64,000 nt of DNA from Amia ocellicauda (GCF_036373705.1 NC_089863.1:35925227-35989226); one strand, 5' to 3'. Shown: positions 23,928 to 35,719, counted from the first letter of the stretch. Notes: generated by a model not told the origin, from the sequence alone. Program-made: numbers and translations.

Positions 23928-24141
23928 TTACATCTCCTGGGTAACTTTATCGTAGCTCTTAATACTCTCTATCTGTCTGGAGGAGATATAATTGAAGAAT
24001 TGTACACGTACCCGGCTACCTTCAACACGCTTTGCTGCACTGATATTTTTCCCTCCATTTTTCTTTTTTCTTTTGTTTTTTCCTGGAAGTTCCATCAATA
24101 CCCTCCAGCCTTTAAGAGACATCATGCAGCCAGGCCTCTTG

Positions 24142-24261
24142 GCTTGAGGCCACACCGTCCTGAAGACGCAAGATCTCGTCAGATCTCGGAAGAAAAACTG
24201 GGCAGGGCCTGGTCAGTAATTGGATGGGTGACCTCCTGGAAATACCAGGTGCTGAAAGCTT
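24142..24261 (+). pseudogene. 5S copy 57, class C
   Basis: Twin of copy 71. Confidence 0.7.
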
Positions 24262-24481
24262 TTTACATCTCCTGGGTAACTTCAGCGTAGCTCTTAATAC
24301 TCTCATTCAGTCTGGAGGAGATATAATTGAAGAATTGTACATGTACCCGGCTACTTTCAACACCATTTGCTGCACTGATATTTTTCCCTCCATTTTTCTA
24401 TTTATTTATTTTTTATTTTTTGCTGGAAGTTCTGTCAATACCCGCCAGCCTTTAAGAGACATCATGCAGCCCGGCCTCTTG

Positions 24482-24601
24482 GCTTGTGGCCACACCGTCC
24501 TGAACACGTCCGATCTCGTCAGATCTCGGAAGCTAAACGGGGCAGGGCCTCGTCAGTACTTGGATGGGAGACCTCCTTGAAATACCAGGTGCTGCAAGCT
24601 T
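24482..24601 (+). rRNA. 5S rRNA copy 58, class A
   Basis: AACACGTCC and CCTCGTC form; box C intact. Confidence 0.75.
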
Positions 24602-24809
24602 TTTACGTCTCCTGGGTAACTTCATCGTAGCTCTTAATACTCTCTTTCTGTCTCCAGGAGATATAATTGAAGAATTGTACACGTACCCGGCTACTTTCAA
24701 CACCCTTTGCTGCACTGGTATATTTCCCTCTATTTTTCTTTTTTTTTTTGCTGGCAGTTCCGTCAATACCCGCCAGCCTTTAAGAGACATCATGCAGCCA
24801 GGCATCTCG

Positions 24810-24929
24810 GCTTGCGGCCACACCATCCTGAACGCGCCCGATCTCGTCAGATCTCGGAAGCTAAACGGGGCAGGACCTGGTCAGTACATGAATGTGAGAC
24901 CTCCTGGAAATACCTGGTGCTGCAAGCTT
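24810..24929 (+). rRNA. 5S rRNA copy 59, class B
   Basis: ATGAATGTGAG box C. Confidence 0.7.
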
Positions 24930-25065
24930 TTACGTCTCCTGGGTAACTTTATCGTAGCTCTTAATACTCTCTATCTGTCTGGAGGAGATATAATTGAAGT
25001 ATTGTACACGTACCCAGCTACTGTCAACACCCTTTGCTGCACTGATATTTTTCCATCCATTTTTC

Positions 25066-25097
<32 letters not shown>

Positions 25098-25153
25098 GAA
25101 GTTCCATCAATACCCTCCAGCCTTTAAGAGACATCATTCAGCCAGGCCTCTTG

Positions 25154-25263
25154 GCTTGAGGCCACACCGTCCTGAAGACGCAAGATCTCGGAAGAAAAAC
25201 TGGGCAGGGCCTGGTCAGTAATTGTATGGGTGACCTCCTGGAAATACCAGGTGCTGAAAGCTT
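25154..25263 (+). pseudogene. 5S copy 60, class C with 10-bp deletion
   Basis: One of the two AGATCTCG repeats of helix III is missing, leaving 110 bp. Same deletion in copy 78. Confidence 0.85.
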
Positions 25264-25483
25264 TTTACATCTCCTGGGTAACTTCAGCGTAGCTCTTAAT
25301 ACTCTCATTCAGTCTGGAGGAGATATAATTGAAGAATTGTACATGTACCCGGCTACTTTCAACACCCTGTCCTGCACTGATATTTTTCCCTCCATTTTTC
25401 TAATTATTAATTTTTTATTTTTTGCTGGAAGTTCCGTCAATACCCGCCAGCCTTTAAGAGACATCATGCAGCCCGGCCTCTTG

Positions 25484-25623
25484 GCTTGCGGCCACACCGT
25501 CCTGAACGCGCCCGATCTTGCCCGATCTTGCCCGATCTTGTCAGATCTCGGAAGCTATACGGGGCAGGACCTGGTCAGTACTTAAATGTGAGACCTCCTG
25601 GAAATACCAGGTGCTGCCAGCTT
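25484..25623 (+). pseudogene. 5S copy 61, CCCGATCTTG triplicated
   Basis: The 10-bp loop A/helix III word occurs three times, giving 140 bp; 3' end GCCAGC. Same form in copy 79. Confidence 0.88.
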
Positions 25624-25832
25624 TTTACGTCTCCTGGGAAACTTCATCGTAGCTCTTAATACTCTCTTTCAGTCTGGAGAAGATATAATTGAAGAATTGT
25701 ACACGTACCCGGCTACTTTCAACACCCTTTGCTGCACTGGTATTTTTCCCTCTATTTTTTTTTTTTTTTTTCGCTGGCAGTTCCGTCAATACCCGCCAGC
25801 CTTTAAGAGACATCATGCAGCCAGGCATCTCT

Positions 25833-25952
25833 GCTTGTGGCCACACCATCCTGAACGCGCCTGATCTCGTCAGATCTCGGAAGCTAAACGGGGCAGGGCC
25901 TGGTCAGTACTTTGATGGGAGACCTCCTGGAAATACCTAGTGCTGCAAGCTT
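25833..25952 (+). rRNA. 5S rRNA copy 62, class A
   Basis: TTTGATGGGAGACC box C; CCTAGTG end. Confidence 0.7.
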
Positions 25953-26161
25953 TTACGTCTCCTGGGTAACTTTATCGTAGCTCTTAATACTCTCTATCTG
26001 TCTGGAGGAGATATAATTGAAGTATTGTACACGTACCCAGCTACTGTCAACACCCTTTGCTGCACTGATATTTTTCCATCCATTTTTCTTTTTTTTTTTT
26101 TGCTGGAAGTTCCGTCAATACCCGCCAACCTTTAAGAGACATCATGCAGCCAGGCCTCTCG

Positions 26162-26268
26162 GCTTGCGGCCACACCGTCCTGAACGTGCCTGATCTTGTA
26201 AGATCTCGGAAGCTAAACGGGGCAGGACCTGGTCAGTACTTGGATGGGAGACCTCCTGCTGCAAGCTT
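26162..26268 (+). pseudogene. 5S copy 63, class A with 13-bp deletion
   Basis: Loss between CTCCTG and CTGCAAG removes the 3' strand of helix V. Its partner copy 48 is full length. Confidence 0.85.
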
Positions 26269-26485
26269 TTACGTCTCCTGGGTAACTTTATCGTAGCTCT
26301 TAATACTCTCTATCTGTCTGGAGGAGATATAATTGAAGAATTGTACACGTACCCAGCTACTGTCAACACCCTTTGCTGCACTGATATTTTTCCATCCATT
26401 TTTCTTTTTTTTTTTTTTTTTTTTTGCTGGAAATTCCGTCAGTACCCGCCAGCCTTTAAGAGACATCATGCAGCCAGACATCTCG

Positions 26486-26605
26486 GCTTGCGGCCACACC
26501 GTCCTGAACGCGCCCGATCTCGTCAGATCTCGGAAGCTAAACGGGGCAGGACCTGGTCGGTACTTGAATGTGAGACCTCCTGGAAATACCTGGTGCTGCA
26601 AGCTT
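26486..26605 (+). rRNA. 5S rRNA copy 64, class B
   Basis: Partner of copy 49, with GTCGGTAC in loop E. Confidence 0.65.
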
Positions 26606-26819
26606 TTACGTCGCCTGGGTAACTTTATCGTAGCTCTTAATACTCTCTATCTGTCTGGAGGAGATATAATTGAAGAATTGTACACGTACCCGGCTACCTT
26701 CAACACGCTTTGCTGCACTGATATTTTTCCCTCCATTTTTCTTTTTTCTTTTGTTTCTAGCTGGAAGTTCCATCAATACCCTCCAGCCTTTAAGAGACAT
26801 CATGCAGCCAGGCCTCTTG

Positions 26820-26939
26820 GCTTGAGACCACACCGTCCTGAAGACGCAAGATCTCGTCAGATCTCGGAAGAAAAACTGGGCAGGGCCTGGTCAGTAATTG
26901 GATGGGTGACCTCCTGGAAATACCAGGTGCTGAAAGCTT
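26820..26939 (+). pseudogene. 5S copy 65, class C
   Basis: Partner of copy 50. Confidence 0.7.
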
Positions 26940-27159
26940 TTTACATCTCCTGGGTAACTTCAGCGTAGCTCTTAATACTCTCATTCAGTCTGGAGGAGAT
27001 ATAATTGAAGAATTGTACATGTACCCGGCTACTTTCAACACCCTGTCCTGCACTGATATTTTTCCCTCCATTTTTCTATTTATTTATTTTTTATTCTTTG
27101 CTGGAAGTTCCGTCAATACCCGCCAGCCTTTAAGAGACATCATGCAGCCCGGCCTCTTG

Positions 27160-27279
27160 GCTTGCGGCCACACCGTCCTGAACACGCCTGATCTCGTCAG
27201 ATCTCGGAAGCTAAACGGGGCAGGACCTGGTCAGTACATGAATGTGAGACCTCCTGGAAATACCTGGTGCTGCAAGCTT
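27160..27279 (+). rRNA. 5S rRNA copy 66, class B
   Basis: Partner of copy 51. Confidence 0.65.
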
Positions 27280-27488
27280 TTACGTCTCCTGGGTAACTTT
27301 ATCGTAGCTCTTAATACTCTCTATCTGTCTGGAGGAGATATAATTGAAGTATTGTACACGTACCCAGCTACTGTCAACACCCTTTGCTGCACTGATATTT
27401 TTCCATCCATTTTTCTTTTTTTTTTTTTGCTGGAAGTTCCGTCAATACCCGCCAGCCTTTAAGAGACATCATGCAGCCAGGCCTCTTG

Positions 27489-27607
27489 GCTTGCGGCCAC
27501 ACCGTCCTGAACGCGCCCGATCTCATCAGATCTCGGAAGGTAACGGGGCAGGGCCTGGTCAGTACTTGGATGGGTGACCTCCTGGAAATACCAGGTGCTG
27601 CAAGCTT
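27489..27607 (+). pseudogene. 5S copy 67, class D
   Basis: AAGGTAACGGGG: one base missing in box A; CTCATCAG in helix III. Confidence 0.7.
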
Positions 27608-27821
27608 TTACGTCTCCTGGGTAACTTCATCATAGCTCTTAATACTCTCTTTCAGTCTGTAGGAGATATTATTGAAGAATTGTACACGTACCCGGCTACT
27701 TTCAAAACCCTTTGCTGCACTGATATTTTTCCCTCCATTTTTCTTTTTTCTTTTTTTTTTTGCTGGAAGTTCCGTCAATAACCGCCAGCCTTAAAGAGAC
27801 ATCATGCAGCCAGGCATCTCG

Positions 27822-27941
27822 GCTTGCGGCCACACCATCCTGAACGCGCCCGATCTCGTGAGATCTCGGAAGCTAAACGGGGCAGGACCTGGTCAGTACA
27901 TGAATGTGAGACCTCCTGGAAATACCTAGTGCTGCAAGCTT
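27822..27941 (+). rRNA. 5S rRNA copy 68, class B
   Basis: Twin of copy 54. Confidence 0.65.
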
Positions 27942-28164
27942 TTACGTCTCCTGGGTAACTTTATCGTAGCTCTTAATACTCTCTCTCTGTCTGGAGGAGA
28001 TATAATTGAAGTATTGTACACGTATCCAGCTACTGTAAACACCCTTTGCTGCACTGATATTTTTCCATCCATTTTTCTTTTTTCTTTTTTTATATTTTTT
28101 TTTTGCTGGAAGTTCCGTCAATACCCGCCAACCTTTAAGAGACATCATGCAGCCAGGCATCTCG

Positions 28165-28284
28165 GCTTGCGGCCACACCATCCTGAACTCGCCCGATCTC
28201 GTCAGATCTTGGAAGCTAAACGGGGCAGGACCTGGTCAGTACATGAATGTGAGACCTCCTGGAAATACCTGGTGCTGCAAGCTT
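28165..28284 (+). rRNA. 5S rRNA copy 69, class B
   Basis: Twin of copy 55. Confidence 0.65.
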
Positions 28285-28498
28285 TTACGTCACCTGGGTA
28301 ACTTTATCGTAGCTCTTAATACTCTCTATCTGTCTGGAGGAGATATAATTGAAGTATTGTACACGTACCCAGCTACTGTAAACACCCTTTGCTGCACTGA
28401 TATTTTTCCATCCATTTTTCTTTTTTTTTTTTTTTTTTGCTGGAAGTTCCGTCAATACCCGCCAAACTTTAAGAGACATCATGCAGCCAGGCCTCTTG

Positions 28499-28618
28499 GA
28501 TTGCGGCCACACTGTCCTGAATGCGCCCGATCTCGTCAGATCTCGGAAGCTAAACGGGGCAGGACCTGGTCAGTACTTGAATGTGAGACCTCCTGGAAAT
28601 ACCTGGTGCTGCAAGCTT
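28499..28618 (+). rRNA. 5S rRNA copy 70, class B
   Basis: Twin of copy 56. Confidence 0.65.
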
Positions 28619-28832
28619 TTACATCTCCTGGGTAACTTTATCGTAGCTCTTAATACTCTCTATCTGTCTGGAGGAGATATAATTGAAGAATTGTACACGT
28701 ACCCGGCTACCTTCAACACGCTTTGCTGCACTGATATTTTTCCCTCCATTTTTCTTTTTTCTTTTGTTTTTTCCTGGAAGTTCCATCAATACCCTCCAGC
28801 CTTTAAGAGACATCATGCAGCCAGGCCTCTTG

Positions 28833-28952
28833 GCTTGAGGCCACACCGTCCTGAAGACGCAAGATCTCGTCAGATCTCGGAAGAAAAACTGGGCAGGGCC
28901 TGGTCAGTAATTGGATGGGTGACCTCCTGGAAATACCAGGTGCTGAAAGCTT
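28833..28952 (+). pseudogene. 5S copy 71, class C
   Basis: Twin of copy 57. Confidence 0.7.
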
Positions 28953-29172
28953 TTTACATCTCCTGGGTAACTTCAGCGTAGCTCTTAATACTCTCATTCA
29001 GTCTGGAGGAGATATAATTGAAGAATTGTACATGTACCCGGCTACTTTCAACACCATTTGCTGCACTGATATTTTTCCCTCCATTTTTCTATTTATTTAT
29101 TTTTTATTTTTTGCTGGAAGTTCTGTCAATACCCGCCAGCCTTTAAGAGACATCATGCAGCCCGGCCTCTTG

Positions 29173-29292
29173 GCTTGTGGCCACACCGTCCTGAACACGT
29201 CCGATCTCGTCAGATCTCGGAAGCTAAACGGGGCAGGGCCTCGTCAGTACTTGGATGGGAGACCTCCTGGAAATACCTGGTGCTGCAAGCTT
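29173..29292 (+). rRNA. 5S rRNA copy 72, class A
   Basis: Twin of copy 58 up to box C, then a different 3' end; block boundary. Confidence 0.75.
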
Positions 29293-29511
29293 TTTACGTC
29301 TCCTGGGAAACTTTATCGTAGCTCTTAATACTCTCTATCTGTCTGGAGGAGATATAATTGAAGTATTGTACACCTACCCGGCTACTTTCAACAGCCTTTG
29401 CTGCACTGATATTTTTCCCTCCATTTTCCATTTTTTTTTTTTTTTTTTTTTGCTGGAAGTTCCGTCAATACCCGCCAGCCTTTAAGAGACATCATGCAGC
29501 CAGGCATATTG

Positions 29512-29631
29512 GCTTGCGGCCACACCATCCTGAACGCGCCCGATCTTGTCAGATCTCGGAAGCTAAACGGGGCAGGGCCTGGTCAGTACTTGAATGGGAG
29601 ACCTCCTAGAAATACCAGGTGCTGCAAGCTT
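29512..29631 (+). rRNA. 5S rRNA copy 73, class A
   Basis: TTGAATGGGAGACC: only one of the two class B box C changes. Confidence 0.75.
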
Positions 29632-29839
29632 TTTACGTCTCCTGGGTAACTTCATCGTAGCTCTTAATACTCTCTTTCTGTCTCCAGGAGATATAATTGA
29701 AGAATTGTACACGTACCCGGCTATTTTCAACACCCTTTGCTGCACTGGTATATTTCCCTCTATTTTTCTTTTTTTTTTTGCTGGCAGTTCCGTCAATACC
29801 CGCCAGCCTTTAAGAGACATCATGCAGCCAGGCATCTTG

Positions 29840-29959
29840 GCTTGCGGCCACACCATCCTGAACGCGCCCGATCTCGTCAGATCTCGGAAGCTAAACGGGG
29901 CAGAGCCTGGTCAGTACTTGGATGGGAGACCTCCTAGAAATACCAGGTGCTGCAAGCTT
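29840..29959 (+). rRNA. 5S rRNA copy 74, class A
   Basis: GGGCAGAGCC before an intact box C; ends with T4 and a class B type spacer. Confidence 0.75.
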
Positions 29960-30182
29960 TTACGTCTCCTGGGTAACTTTATCGTAGCTCTTAATACTCT
30001 CTCTCTGTCTGGAGGAGATATAATTGAAGTATTGTACACGTATCCAGCTACTGTCAACACCCTTTGCTGCACTGATATTTTTCCATCCATTTTTCTTTTT
30101 TCTTTTTTTTTTTTTTTTTTTTGCTGGAAGTTCCGTCAATACCCGCCAACCTTTAAGAGACATCATGCAGCCAGGCCTTTCG

Positions 30183-30318
30183 GCTTGTGGCCACACAGTC
30201 TTGTGGCCACACCGTCCTGAATGCGCCCGATCTTGTCAGATCTTGGAAGCTAAACGGGGCAGGGCCTGGTCAGTACTTGGATGGGAGACCTCCTAGAAAT
30301 ACCAGGTGCTGCAAGCTT
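30183..30318 (+). pseudogene. 5S copy 75, 16-bp internal duplication
   Basis: Fourth carrier of the duplication, here with two extra changes, so an older or independently drifting branch. Confidence 0.85.
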
Positions 30319-30536
30319 TTTACGTCTCCTGGGAAACTTCATCGTAGCTCTTAATACTCTCTATCTGTCTGGAGGAGATATAATTGAAGTATTGTACACG
30401 TACCCGGCTACTTTCAACAGCCTTTGCTGCACTGATATTTTTCCCTCCATTTTCCATTTTTTATTTTTATTTTTTTGCTAGAAGTTCCGTCAATACCCGC
30501 CAGCCTTTAAGAGACATCATGCAGCCAGGCATCTCA

Positions 30537-30656
30537 GCTTGTGGCCACACCGTCCTGAATGCGCCCGATCTCGTCAGATCTCGGAAGCTAAACGGGGCAG
30601 GGCCTGGTCAGTACATGGATGGGAGACCTCCTAGAAATACCAGGTACTGCAAGCTT
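30537..30656 (+). rRNA. 5S rRNA copy 76, class A
   Basis: Like copy 27; AGGTACTGCAAG at the 3' end. Confidence 0.75.
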
Positions 30657-30864
30657 TTTACGTCTCCTGGGTAACTTCATCGTAGCTCTTAATACTCTCT
30701 TTCTGTCTCCAGCAGATATAATTGAAGAATTGTACACGTACCCGGCAACTTTCAACACCCTTTGCTGCACTGGTATATTTCCCTCTATTTTTTTTTTTTT
30801 TTTTGCTGGCAGTTCCGTCAATACCCGCCAGCCTTTAAGAGACATCACGCAGCCAGGCATCTCG

Positions 30865-30984
30865 GCTTGCGGCCACACCGTCCTGAACGCGCCCAATCTC
30901 GTAAGATCTCGGAAGCTAAACGGGGCAGGACCTGGTCAGTACTTGAATGTGAGACCTCCTGGAAATACCTGGTGCTGCAAGCTT
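30865..30984 (+). rRNA. 5S rRNA copy 77, class B
   Basis: GCGCCCAATCTCGTAAG form; TTGAATGTGAG box C. Confidence 0.65.
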
Positions 30985-31118
30985 TTACGTCTCCTGGGTA
31001 ACTTTATCGTAGCTCTTAATTCTCTCTTTCTGTCTGGAGGAGATATAATTGAAGAATTGTACACGTACCCAGCTACTGTCAACACCCTTTGCTGCACTGA
31101 TATTTTTCCATCCATTTT

Positions 31119-31154
<36 letters not shown>

Positions 31155-31210
31155 GAAGTTCCATCAATACCCTCCAGCCTTTAAGAGACATCATTCAGCC
31201 AGGCCTCTTG

Positions 31211-31320
31211 GCTTGAGGCCACACCGTCCTGAAGACGCAAGATCTCGGAAGAAAAACTGGGCAGGGCCTGGTCAGTAATTGTATGGGTGACCTCCTGGAA
31301 ATACCAGGTGCTGAAAGCTT
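31211..31320 (+). pseudogene. 5S copy 78, class C with 10-bp deletion
   Basis: Twin of copy 60 at 6,057 bp. Confidence 0.85.
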
Positions 31321-31540
31321 TTTACATCTCCTGGGTAACTTCAGCGTAGCTCTTAATACTCTCATTCAGTCTGGAGGAGATATAATTGAAGAATTGTACA
31401 TGTACCCGGCTACTTTCAACACCCTGTCCTGCACTGATATTTTTCCCTCCATTTTTCTAATTATTAATTTTTTATTTTTTGCTGGAAGTTCCGTCAATAC
31501 CCGCCAGCCTTAAAGAGACATCATGCAGCCCGGCCTCTTG

Positions 31541-31680
31541 GCTTGCGGCCACACCGTCCTGAACGCGCCCGATCTTGCCCGATCTTGCCCGATCTTGTCA
31601 GATCTCGGAAGCTATACGGGGCAGGACCTGGTCAGTACTTAAATGTGAGACCTCCTGGAAATACCAGGTGCTGCCAGCTT
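31541..31680 (+). pseudogene. 5S copy 79, CCCGATCTTG triplicated
   Basis: Twin of copy 61 at 6,057 bp. Confidence 0.88.
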
Positions 31681-31889
31681 TTTACGTCTCCTGGGAAACT
31701 TCATCGTAGCTCTTAATACTCTCTTTCAGTCTGGAGAAGATATAATTGAAGAATTGTACACGTACCCGGCTACTTTCAACACCCTTTGCTGCACTGGTAT
31801 TTTTCCCTCTATTTTTCTTTTTTTTTTTCGCTGGCAGTTCCGTCAATACCCGCCAGCCTTTAAGAGACATCATGCAGCCAGGCATCTCT

Positions 31890-32009
31890 GCTTGCGGCCA
31901 CACCATCCTGAACGCGCCTGATCTCGTCAGATCTCGGAAGCTAAACGGGGCAGGGCCTGGTCAGTACTTTTATGGGAGACCTCCTGGAAATACCTAGTGC
32001 TGCAAGCTT
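31890..32009 (+). rRNA. 5S rRNA copy 80, class A
   Basis: TTTTATGGGAGACC box C; twin of copy 62. Confidence 0.65.
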
Positions 32010-32232
32010 TTACGTCTCCTGGGTAACTTTATCGTAGCTCTTAATACTCTCTCTCTGTCTGGAGGAGATATAATTGAAGTATTGTTCACGTATCCAGCTA
32101 CTGTCAATACCCTTTGCTGCACTGATATTTTTCCATCCATTTTTCTTTTTTCTTTTTTTATTTTTTTTTCTTGCTGGAAGTTCCGTCAATACCCGCCAAC
32201 CTTTAAGAGACATCATGCAGCCAGGCATCTCG

Positions 32233-32352
32233 GCTTGCGGCCACACCATCCTGAACTCGCCCGATTTCGTCAGATCTTGGAAGCTAAACGGGGCAGGACC
32301 TGGTCAGTACATGAATGTGAGACCTCCTGGAAATACCTGGTGCTGCAAGCTT
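32233..32352 (+). rRNA. 5S rRNA copy 81, class B
   Basis: CGATTTCG in helix III; ATGAATGTGAG box C. Confidence 0.65.
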
Positions 32353-32569
32353 TTACGTCTCCTGGGTAACTTTATCGTAGCTCTTAATACTCTCTTTCTG
32401 TCTCCAGGAGATATAATTGAAGAATTGTACACGTACCCGGCTACTTTCAACACCCTTTCCTGCACTGATATTTTTCCCTCCATTTTTCTATTTTTTTTTT
32501 TTTTTTTTTGCTGGAAATTCCGTCAATACCCACCAGCCTTTAAGAGACATCGTGCAGCCAGACATCTCG

Positions 32570-32689
32570 GCTTGCGGCCAAACCGTCCTGAACGCGCCCG
32601 ATCTCGTCAGATCTCGGAAGCTAAACGGGGCAGGACCTGGTCAGTACTTGAATGTGAGACCTCCTGGAAATACCTGGTGCTGCAAGCTT
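32570..32689 (+). rRNA. 5S rRNA copy 82, class B
   Basis: GGCCAAACCGTCC near the start. Confidence 0.65.
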
Positions 32690-32903
32690 TTACGTCTCCT
32701 GGGTAACTTTATCGTAGCTCTTAATACTCTCTATCTGTCTGGAGGAGATATAATTGAAGAATTGTACACGTACCCGGCTACCTTCAACACGCTTTGCTGC
32801 ACTGATATGTTTCCCTCCATTTTTCTTTTTTCTTTTGTTTTTTGCTGGAAGTTCCATCAATACCCTCCAGCCTTTAAGAGACATCATGCAGCCAGGCCTC
32901 TTG

Positions 32904-33022
32904 GCTTGAGACCACACCGTCCTGAAGACGCAAGATCTCGTCAGATCTCGGAAGCTAACGGGGCAGGGCCTGGTCAGTACTTGGATGGGTGACCTCCTGG
33001 AAATACCAGGTGCTGCAAGCTT
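32904..33022 (+). pseudogene. 5S copy 83, class C/D hybrid
   Basis: Class C 5' half (GAAGACGCAAG) with a class D 3' half (AAGCTAACGGGG, GGGTGACC). Confidence 0.75.
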
Positions 33023-33237
33023 TTTACGTCTCCTGGGTAACTTCATCATAGCTTTTAATACTCTCTTTCAGTCTGTAGGAGATATTATTGAAGAATTGTA
33101 CACGTACCCGGCTACTTTCAAAACCCTTTGCTGCACTGATATTTTTCCCTCCATTTTTCTTTTTTCTTTTTTTTTTTGCTGGAAGTTCCGTCAATACCCG
33201 CCAGCCTTAAAGAGACATCATGCAGCCAGGCATCTCG

Positions 33238-33357
33238 GCTTGCGGCCACACCATCCTGAACGCACTTGATCTCGTGAGATCTCGGAAGCTAAACGAGGCA
33301 GGACCTGGTCAGTACATGAATGTGAGACCTCCTGGAAATACCTAGTGCTGCAAGCTT
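33238..33357 (+). rRNA. 5S rRNA copy 84, class B
   Basis: CGCACTTGATCTCGTGAG form; first gene of a five-gene block of about 1,686 bp. Confidence 0.6.
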
Positions 33358-33580
33358 TTACGTCTCCTGGGTAACATTATCGTAGCTCTTAATACTCTCT
33401 CTCTGTCTGGAGGAGATATAATTGAAGTATTGTACACGTATCCAGCTACTGTCAACACCCTTTGCTGCACTGATATTTTTCCATCCATTTTTCTTTTTTC
33501 TTTTTTTATATTTTTTTTTTGCTGGAAGTTCCGTCAATACCCGCCAACCTTTAAGAGACATCATGCAGCCAGGCATCTCG

Positions 33581-33700
33581 GCTTGCGGCCACACCATCCT
33601 GAACTCGCCCGATCTCGACAGATCTTGGAAGCTAAACGGGGCAGGACCTGGTCAGTACATGAATGTGAGACTTCCTGGAAATACCTGGTGCTGCAAGCTT
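33581..33700 (+). rRNA. 5S rRNA copy 85, class B
   Basis: CTCGACAG in helix III; repeated at copies 90 and 95. Confidence 0.65.
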
Positions 33701-33914
33701 TTACGTCTCCTGGGTAACTTTATCGTAGCTCTTAATACTCTCTATCTGTCTGGAGGAGATATAATTGAAGTATTGTACACGTACCCAGCTACTGTAAACA
33801 CCCTTTGCTGCACTGATATTTTTCCATCCATTTTTCTTTTTTTTTTTTTTTTTTGCTGGAAGTTCCGTCAATACCCGCCAACCTTTAAGAGACATCATGC
33901 AGCCAGGCCTCTTG

Positions 33915-34034
33915 GATTGCGGCCACACTGTCCTGAATGCACCCGATCTCATCAGATCTCGGAAGCTAAACGGGGCAGGGCCTGGTCAGTACTTGGATGG
34001 GAGACCTCCTAGAAATACCAGGTGCTGCAAGCCA
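33915..34034 (+). rRNA. 5S rRNA copy 86, class A
   Basis: GATTGCGG start, box C intact; 3' end GCAAGCCA followed by a shortened T-run. Confidence 0.7.
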
Positions 34035-34249
34035 TTTACGTCTCCTGGGTAACTTCATCGTAGCTCTTAATACTCTCTTTCTGTCTCCAGGAGATATAAT
34101 TGAAGAATTGTACACGTACCCGGCTACCTTCAACACGCTTTGCTGCACTGATATGTTTCCCTCCATTTTTCTTTTTTCTTTTGTTTTTTGCTGGAAGTTC
34201 CATCAATACCCTCCAGCCTTTAAGAGACATCATGCAGCCAGGCCTCTTG

Positions 34250-34369
34250 GCTTGAGACCACACCGTCCTGAAGACGCAAGATCTCGTCAGATCTCGGAAG
34301 AAATACTGGGCAGGGCCTGTTCAGTAATTGGATGGGTGACCTCCTGGAAATACCAGGTGCTGCAAGCCA
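34250..34369 (+). pseudogene. 5S copy 87, class C with class A-type 3' end
   Basis: Class C body but CTGCAAGCCA at the end, matching copy 86; a gene-conversion or exchange product. Confidence 0.7.
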
Positions 34370-34587
34370 TTTACGTCTCCTGGGTAACTTCATCGTAGCT
34401 CTTAATACTCTCTATCTGTCTGGAGGAGATATAATTGAAGTATTGTACACGTACCCGGCTACTTTCAACAGCCTTTGCTGCACTGATATTTTTCCCTCCA
34501 TTTTCCATTTTTTTTTTTTTTTTTTTTGCTGGAAGTTCCGTCAATACCCGCCAGCCTTTAAGAGACATCATGCAGCCAGGCCTCTTG

Positions 34588-34706
34588 GCTTGCGGCCACA
34601 CCGTCCTGAACGCGCCCGATCTCATCAGATCTCGGAAGCTAACGGGGCAGGGCCTGGTCAGTACTTGGATGGGTGACCTCCTGGAAATACCAGGTGCTGC
34701 AAGCTT
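34588..34706 (+). pseudogene. 5S copy 88, class D
   Basis: CTCATCAG and AAGCTAACGGGG; last gene of the block. Confidence 0.7.
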
Positions 34707-34922
34707 TTTACGTCTCCAGGGTAACTTCATCATAGCTCTTAATACTCTCTTTCAGTCTGTAGGAGATATTATTGAAGAATTGTACACGTACCCGGCTACT
34801 TTCAAAACCCTTTGCTGCACTGATATTTTTCCCTCCATTTTTCTTTTTTCTTTTTTTTTTTTGCTGGAAGTTCCGTCAATACCCGCCAGCCTTAAAGAGA
34901 CATCATGCAGCCAGGCATCTCG

Positions 34923-35042
34923 GCTTGCGGCCACACCATCCTGAACGCGCTTGATCTCGTGAGATCTCGGAAGCTAAATGAGGCAGGACCTGGTCAGTAC
35001 ATGAATGTGAGACCTCCTGGAAATACCTAGTGCTGCAAGCTT
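34923..35042 (+). rRNA. 5S rRNA copy 89, class B
   Basis: Repeat of copy 84 at 1,685 bp; AAATGAGGC in box A. Confidence 0.6.
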
Positions 35043-35265
35043 TTACGTCTCCTGGGTAACTTTATCGTAGCTCTTAATACTCTCTCTCTGTCTGGAGGAG
35101 ATATAATTGAAGTATTGTACACGTATCCAGCTACTGTCAACACCCTTTGCTGCACTGATATTTTTCCATCCATTTTTCTTTTTTCTTTTTTTATATTTTT
35201 TTTTTGCTGGAAGTTCCGTCAATACCCGCCAACCTTTAAGAGACATCATGCAGCCAGGCATCTCG

Positions 35266-35385
35266 GCTTGCGGCCACACCATCCTGAACTCGCCCGATCT
35301 CGACAGATCTTGGAAGCTAAACGGGGCAGGACCTGGTCAGTACATGAATGTGAGACCTCCTGGAAATACCTGGTGCTGCAAGCTT
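35266..35385 (+). rRNA. 5S rRNA copy 90, class B
   Basis: Repeat of copy 85. Confidence 0.65.
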
Positions 35386-35599
35386 TTACGTCTCCTGGGT
35401 AACTTTATCGTAGCTCTTAATACTCTCTATCTGTCTGGAGGAGATATAATTGAAGTATTGTACACGTACCCAGCTACTGTAAACACCCTTTGCTGCACTG
35501 ATATTTTTCCATCCATTTTTCTTTTTTTTTTTTTTTTTTGCTGGAAGTTCCGTCAATACCCGCCAACCTTTAAGAGACATCATGCAGCCAGGCCTCTCG

Positions 35600-35719
35600 G
35601 ATTGTGGCCACACTGTCCTGAATGCACCCGATCTCATCAGATCTCGGAAGCTAAACGGGGCAGGGTCTGGTCAGTACTTGGATGGGAGACCTCCTAGAAA
35701 TACCAGGTGCTGCAAGCCT
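35600..35719 (+). rRNA. 5S rRNA copy 91, class A
   Basis: GATTGTGG start; GCAAGCCTTTT end. Confidence 0.7.
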
